In this document: piece by piece, positions 59,093 through 64,000 of the stretch | How positions within the stretch are numbered: the first letter of the stretch is position 1 | How the letters are laid out: the number at the start of each line of letters is the position of its first letter | Source of the DNA: Hygrophila difformis | Taxonomy: Eukaryota > Streptophyta > Magnoliopsida > Lamiales > Acanthaceae | Direction of reading: 5' to 3' | DNA: 64,000 nucleotides | Assembly: GCA_030278955.1 (NCBI GenBank) | Contig: JAOANR010000003.1 | Coordinates: 60,381,628-60,445,627 of the forward strand | Notes under the pieces: generated by a model | The model's database searches: none | The model's input: only the letters and a program-made list of their open reading frames with translations | What the model was told of the DNA's origin: nothing | Translations under genes and position numbers: made by a program

Positions 59093-59269
59093 CTCCCTCC
59101 TTGGAACTCACATTTATTTTGGCCACGGTATTTTAGGTAGAATGAGTTATTGTGTTAAACTGATGTTTATCTGAAGAAGTAAAAATATTCTAAATAAAAA
59201 AATATGACAATTGTAGTGTGACAGACAAAAATAAAAAAATGAGACTATTTTAAAATAAGAGGGAGAGAG
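59093..59269. mobile_element. short Stowaway-type MITE (177 bp)
   Basis: CTCCCTCCTTGG at the left and AAGAGGGAGAGAG at the right, TA at both flanks (59091-59092, 59270-59271). Confidence 0.75.
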
Positions 59270-59975
59270 TATTATTTTTCCACATACAAGAAGGAGACCT
59301 CGTTTAGTAGAGTAACTCAGAGTTTTGTCAACCTTGAAAAACTGGTTGAGAAAATGCAATAATAAAGTGAGCAAGGCTGAGTCAAACCCAGAATTCAAAA
59401 CGCATGTCATATTGCCTTGAATTGTTCTCCTCTTGTATCATCCTTACAAGATCTTGGATCAATGCGCCAGGCAGATCTTGATTCTTGAGTTGGGGACGTT
59501 AAAGTCCCTGGCTCGTTACAGGACAACTATCGACGTGGAAATTGACCTTTTTCTAACATTATTTCCAGAGGGATGGGAGTTGGGATGAACTAACTAAAAC
59601 ATGATCTCACGCGCTCTGACGTGAAGGAACAAGACGCGTTCAACGCCTCGGTTTTTGTGAAGAGGACTGCTGAGTTGCTGGCGTGGCGTGGGTGGCCTCT
59701 CTCATTTGTCCGTACCCACAATCTGAACCAGGTGAAAATGTCACATTTAACCTTCTTTGATCCCGCCATGCTGCATGCACGATTCATCATTCGTCAAGGG
59801 CTAAACTGGAAATTTACAAGGCAGACAAAAGCACCTGCCTGGTCTTGACACAAACGCAACTAAAGAAACGGTCAGAATCCCGACAAACCTTCACAATCAT
59901 CCTTCCCTTTAATTAACTGCCAAACTGCCCATTCCTCCAAATCATTTCCCCAAAAAACCCCATCTTTGCCAAATC
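59270..59975. promoter_or_regulatory. upstream region of the ROH1-like gene
   Basis: The last 100 bp before the ATG are rich in CCTTCC and CCAAA, as in plant leaders. No clear TATA box was seen. Frames within 59,590-59,850 on both strands look like chance. Confidence 0.4.
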
Positions 59976-61112
59976 ATGCCGGCGACTGACCACCAGGGCT
60001 CCTTCCTCAGCCGCATCAGCCTCCGCCGCAACCAATTCGCCCCCATTGTTACCCCAGAATTCCACGATTTCGAGCTTCTTCAGAAACAGCTCACCAATCG
60101 CTTCTCCGATCTCCTCTCGCCGCCGCTGCTATCGATTTCCTGGTTGAGGAATCTCCTTGACGTGTTTCTCCTCTGCGAGGCGGAGCTCAAGGCGGTTCTC
60201 ATTTCCGGCAGAGTTCTACCCCAATTTACAAAATCCCCACTCGATCGGTTAATTCCAGACTTTCTAGAACGTTCCGTGAAAGCCCTAGACATCTGCAACG
60301 CCGTCACCCACGGCATCGATTTGATCCAGCACTGGCGTAAACTCGCCCTAATCGTCGTGACGGCGCTCCGCCAGGGTCCTCTCGGCGAGGGCCAAATCCG
60401 CCGCGCACAGAAGGCGCTCGCGGCGCTGCTCTCGTCTATGTTTTTCGACGACAAGGAGAACGCGAATTCCAACGCCAATTTAAAATGGACCGACCGGACG
60501 CGCTCCTTCAGCCGCCGTAATCGTGGCAGGAGCGCCGGCGAGAATTTCCGATCACTCTCGTTGCACGTCGCCAAGTCGTGGTCCGCGTCGAAGCAGATTC
60601 AAAATATGTCAACCAATCTGTACGCTCCACGTGGCGCGGAGACGGCCGGACCGGCCCAGCCGGTCTACATAATGAATACGGTCCTCGTATTTGTAATGTG
60701 GGCCTTGGTAGCGGCCATTCCGTGCCAGGAGCGTAATGGGCTGGCGGCCCATTTACAGATTCCAAGACACTTGGGCTGGGCCCAGCCCATTATTGCCCTA
60801 CAGGAGAAAATTGGGGAAGACTGGAAGAAGAAGGAGAAGAAAGGGACGGCGGGGTTGGTGGAGGAGCTCCAGAGAATGGAGAAAGCGGCGCATTCCCTGG
60901 AGGAATTGACGTGCTCGTTCTCGGAGGAGAAGGGGGAGGAGATGGAGGCGCAGGTGGCGGAGATGGAGGAGATATGCCGGAAAATGGAGGAGGGGCTGGG
61001 GCCGCTGCATCAGCAGGTTAGGGAAGTGTTTCACAGAATTGTGAAGAGTAGAGGAGAGATTCTGGAAGTTGTTGATCAAATGACCAAAATGTCCCCGCCG
61101 GTTCCGTATTGA
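59976..61112 (+). CDS. ROH1/BYPASS1-related protein (DUF793), intronless
   Basis: A 378-residue frame without introns. The N-terminus MPATDHQGSFLSRISLRRNQ is the ROH1 signature. It is followed by LTNRFSDLLSP, WLRNLLDVFLLCEAELKAVL, RSVKALDICNAVTHGID, a basic Ser/Arg linker (about 165-205), a hydrophobic segment at about 227-248 (YIMNTVLVFVMWALVAAIPC), and a C-terminal coiled coil ending VREVFHRIVKSRGEILEV. Arabidopsis ROH1A binds exocyst subunits of the EXO70 group and influences seed-coat mucilage secretion. This protein is slightly shorter than the Arabidopsis one, mostly in the linkers. No frame damage. The GC content is clearly higher than the surroundings. Confidence 0.95.
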   Translation: MPATDHQGSFLSRISLRRNQFAPIVTPEFHDFELLQKQLTNRFSDLLSPPLLSISWLRNLLDVFLLCEAELKAVLISGRVLPQFTKSPLDRLIPDFLERSVKALDICNAVTHGIDLIQHWRKLALIVVTALRQGPLGEGQIRRAQKALAALLSSMFFDDKENANSNANLKWTDRTRSFSRRNRGRSAGENFRSLSLHVAKSWSASKQIQNMSTNLYAPRGAETAGPAQPVYIMNTVLVFVMWALVAAIPCQERNGLAAHLQIPRHLGWAQPIIALQEKIGEDWKKKEKKGTAGLVEELQRMEKAAHSLEELTCSFSEEKGEEMEAQVAEMEEICRKMEEGLGPLHQQVREVFHRIVKSRGEILEVVDQMTKMSPPVPY

Positions 61113-62471
61113 TTTGCTGCAATAAACGGTTGTACGTTGGCGTGGTTTGCTGGGTTGTACATTTGTGTTTTGCGTGCTCACTCAGATGAACATTTGGGAA
61201 ATGTGGAGGGATCAGCCATTTCAAGTGTCCATCAAAAGGAATCAAATACTGCTGCAAAAGGCCTTGCGGTTTTGAAGTGGGTGGTGGGCTTAATGTTTGG
61301 GTCTTGAGTGTAGTATGAACTGGGCTAATTGCATTTAGAAATGGGCCCGTGGAAATTCTTTCAAAATAAATACTATAGGATGGTGCACCTTACCCACCTA
61401 TTCGATAGCTAAAATGGTCATCTAATGGCGCATTTGTAACATCCATTTCGTTTTTGGCCCAGTTTTAAATTTATCAATCTTTAAAATAGATTATTTTATC
61501 ATTTTGAGTTGAAAAGAAAACAAAATTACAAAATACTAGTCAAGATAAAAATATCTTTAAAATGCATCAAAAGTATGGGAAGTTCTTTTTATTTGTTATT
61601 TTTCTAAATTTGATTTAATGTCCAATGTAATTGAAACTCGGAAGAGAGAATCAAAGAATTTGATAAATTATTTTTTTTATTTAAATATATATATATATAT
61701 ATATATATTAAAAAGGTTGAACCTGAAGGCCATCTCGGATTGCCTCAGCCACTCGTTTTGGTCCAGTTTAAAACGAGGCTACGGATGTTTAGTTGTTTAA
61801 TGACAATTTAATGAAGGCAATTAGTCTGTTAATTATATATAATAATAAATATATTAGTTTGGTCAATTTCTTTTTTTTTTTAAAAAAAAATATTGAGTAA
61901 CTGGATATTAGCGTATCCGTATGGGATGGTCTGGACAATTTGTTCACGTAATTATAATTATAAGCAATGGTCTAACTCCAAAGGGGGAAGCTAAAATGAC
62001 ACTTTTGTCCTTGTTATGCCATGTTCCATATCCGACCCCAGAACTCTAATGTGTCTAGTGCCTGCCATTACACAGGTTTACATCTCTTTCTAAAAGCTAT
62101 AGTTCATACATACATATATTTAAATATATAAATCGTCACAAAAATGGGATATATTAAAGACAAAAAGACAGCAGGAAAAATCCAAGAACTGTCACTGCAA
62201 TCTTTTAGTAGTATAGTATTTGTTTAGAATCAATAGAGTAATAATAATGTCACTGTACTGTAACGTATTACAGTACATTTCATTTCTATCCATCATCTTT
62301 ATATACAACTACAAGCACTGCAGGGAGAATGCTATAATTCAATTGATTAATAATGATAAAATGTCCCAATTTCCCATTGCATAGACAATCAAAGAAAAGA
62401 AGCAATTGGAATTATGGATCGGAAGGGCATTCTAGTAATTCCACCCTTTATACTTTAGAGGTCAACAAAAA
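61113..62471. other. downstream of the ROH1-like gene, no further gene recognised
   Basis: It includes a TA microsatellite (about 61,685-61,709). AT-rich and unassigned otherwise. Confidence 0.4.
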
Positions 62472-62480
62472 TACCAGCAA

Positions 62481-62659
62481 GGGGAACGATACTTGGCCCA
62501 AGCGGTCACGTTCCCTGCCTTCCAACCATAGGTTGGAGGTTCGATTCCCACCCGGCCCCTATCCCTCCCATTTATCGCTCTTTGTAATTTGTGTGACTTG
62601 GGTTCCCACCCACCTTTGACGACACATAGGTGTCAATATTTACTCAAAAAAAAAAAAAT
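62481..62659 (+). mobile_element. tRNA-derived SINE
   Basis: Box A TTGGCCCAAGCGGTC and box B GGTTCGATTCCC, a body with TTTGTAATTTGTGTGAC, and an A-rich tail. TACCAGCAA flanks it at 62472-62480 and 62660-62668. Confidence 0.9.
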
Positions 62660-62668
62660 TACCAGCAA

Positions 62669-64000
62669 TTACTTGTATCCAAAATTAAACAATGTTAGTA
62701 TATATATATATATATGTTGCTTGAATATAATGCATGTTAACGTATGTAGCATATATATTATCTACTACTTGTTGTTTACTTAGGTGTAATTGAGTTGAGG
62801 TGTGTTGGACTGTTTGGGTACATTGAATTCAGTTCAATTCAATGGTCATGTATATTTTGGTACAACATTTAAGGCAGGTGATAAAAATTTAATAAAGAAA
62901 AATAGGAAGGAGGATATATGGAAATTTTGGGATGCACATGGCAATTGTTGAAATCCCTTTGTAGGTCCATCATCGATCCATGCATGCATGCACAGATGAT
63001 CATCATAAATATAATTCATGCATATTATATTACATAGATATATAGAAACCCTAGCTACTAATTAATTTGGCCCTTGGATATCTGGATGGTCTCATGAGCG
63101 ACCAAGTCCAATTCAAAGTGTTCGAGGTCAAGGACACATGCATATATATTGTGCAAATACATATATATATATATATATACACTAATTTTGTAATTTGTTT
63201 TTTTTGCTAAACAACCTATACAGACTAGGATAAAGGTGGTGGGAATTCATGCCGTAAAAATTTATTTTGTAAAATTATAATAATTAATGATCATATTGAA
63301 AATAGTTAAAAGGAATGAAGTGTTTTAATCAAAAGCGTATAAAAATTATAATAATTGTTTTAAAATGGAGGAAATGAAACCTACATGGCTACAATTGCAG
63401 CCTGCAGCACGTACGCACTATTAGAAAGATTGTGGATTTGGTCACTAAAATTATGGTACTAATGGACTTTGTTTGCTAAAATTATAGTAGATAACAAATT
63501 TTGGTCGTAAATTCGGTCGCTAACCTCTTTACTAAGCGAATTTTCTCAAAAAAATTTGATCGCTAGAGCAGAAAATTCATGCAGTTACGTATAGAGTTAA
63601 CAATATTGCTGACACATAGATGATGCATGTGACAATTAAACGACCGAAAATAAAGGTGATATAGATCATGAAGGAAGAAGCTCCGAAGTAATTCCACTAA
63701 AAAAATAATTAAATTCCAAAAGAACTTTTATAGGAATAAGGTATTTTGTGATAAAATTCCTTTGATTATAAATTAGTGAAGGAAATTTCATTGCTAAAGA
63801 TTTCTTATTTTATTTTATTTTATTTTATTTTATTTTATTTGGTAGTTTGTTCAATTAAAATGAATGGACGGAAACACACAAAATTTATAAACTTTTGGAC
63901 TATTAATTAGGATTATGATTTGTAATTAATGCAGAAGCTAAAAGCTCGAACTAATGAAGTACTAGTACTTAATTGCAACGACGCTATCCCAAATAATTTT
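62669..64000. other. AT-rich right end with a SINE remnant, microsatellites and a possible CACTA end
   Basis: A SINE tail fragment (AACCTATACAGACTAGG) lies at 63,195-63,262, minus orientation. TA runs occur at 62,700 and 63,165, and an (ATTTT)n run at 63,804-63,840. At 63,411, CACTATTAGAAAGATTG with TTCGGTCGCTAA inside (63,513) resembles a diverged CACTA left end. No gene recognised. Confidence 0.45.

Noticed and set aside
59590..59848. Small frames upstream of the ROH1-like gene
   Set aside because: Overlapping frames on both strands without homology; better seen as leader or promoter sequence.

Overview
The window is nuclear DNA from a flowering plant. It has spliceosomal genes with GT-AG introns, plant-specific families (PPR, group IIc WRKY, ROH1/BYPASS, plant hemerythrin-like, NSL1/CAD1-type MACPF, HUB-type E3 ligase) and a dense set of plant transposons (mariner/Stowaway, hAT, Mutator-like, CACTA, TRIM, LTR, LINE, tRNA-derived SINEs). 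The proteins read as eudicot; Lamiales is only a guess. Everything here comes from reading the sequence, with no database search.

Left part (1-14,060, genes on the minus strand): three exons of a HUB-type histone H2B ubiquitin ligase run off the left edge. Beside them is a broken NSL1/CAD1-type MACPF pseudogene whose intron holds a complete 4.0 kb mariner element with an uninterrupted two-exon DD39D transposase. From 7.3 to 8.6 kb lies a repeat plus a minus-oriented TRIM element, itself interrupted by a 722 bp hAT-like element. An intact PPR gene (resembling Arabidopsis At5g38730) follows at 12.3-14.1 kb.

Middle (14,650-35,620, plus strand): an ortholog-like copy of DEAD-box RNA helicase 13 is recognisable over at least fourteen exons, but it is damaged. 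Exon 1 has a 4 bp tandem duplication, exon 5 has an in-frame TGA, and about 10.1 kb (19,961-30,089) of foreign DNA separates exon 7 from exon 8. That insert carries the second repeat+TRIM copy, a hAT element, a truncated hemerythrin-like pseudogene, a degenerate 24 bp minisatellite hit by three SINEs, and a giant inverted duplication. The duplication has two arms of about 1.68 kb and a spacer of about 28 bp. It is built from the 5' part of a transposon-type gene joined to the start of an FCP1/NIF-like HAD phosphatase domain, and its right arm is fused directly to helicase coding sequence.

Right part (35.6-64 kb): a copia gag/LTR remnant, several TA-flanked Stowaway-type MITEs with ends like those of the mariner, two copies of a non-autonomous element carrying tandem TTCAGCGAC motifs, and a complete 4.5 kb LTR retrotransposon with gag but no pol. 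Then come a WRKY gene (WRKY24/56-like) with a 3 kb intron full of MITEs, a 500 bp assembly gap, a CACTA terminus, a 5'-truncated LINE with a 19 bp target duplication, an intact intronless ROH1-like gene (59,976-61,112) and more SINEs.

Only the PPR, WRKY and ROH1-like genes look like intact host genes. The mariner transposase also has an intact reading frame. Most of the remaining sequence is transposon-derived or decayed, and several long AT-rich stretches contain nothing I can name.
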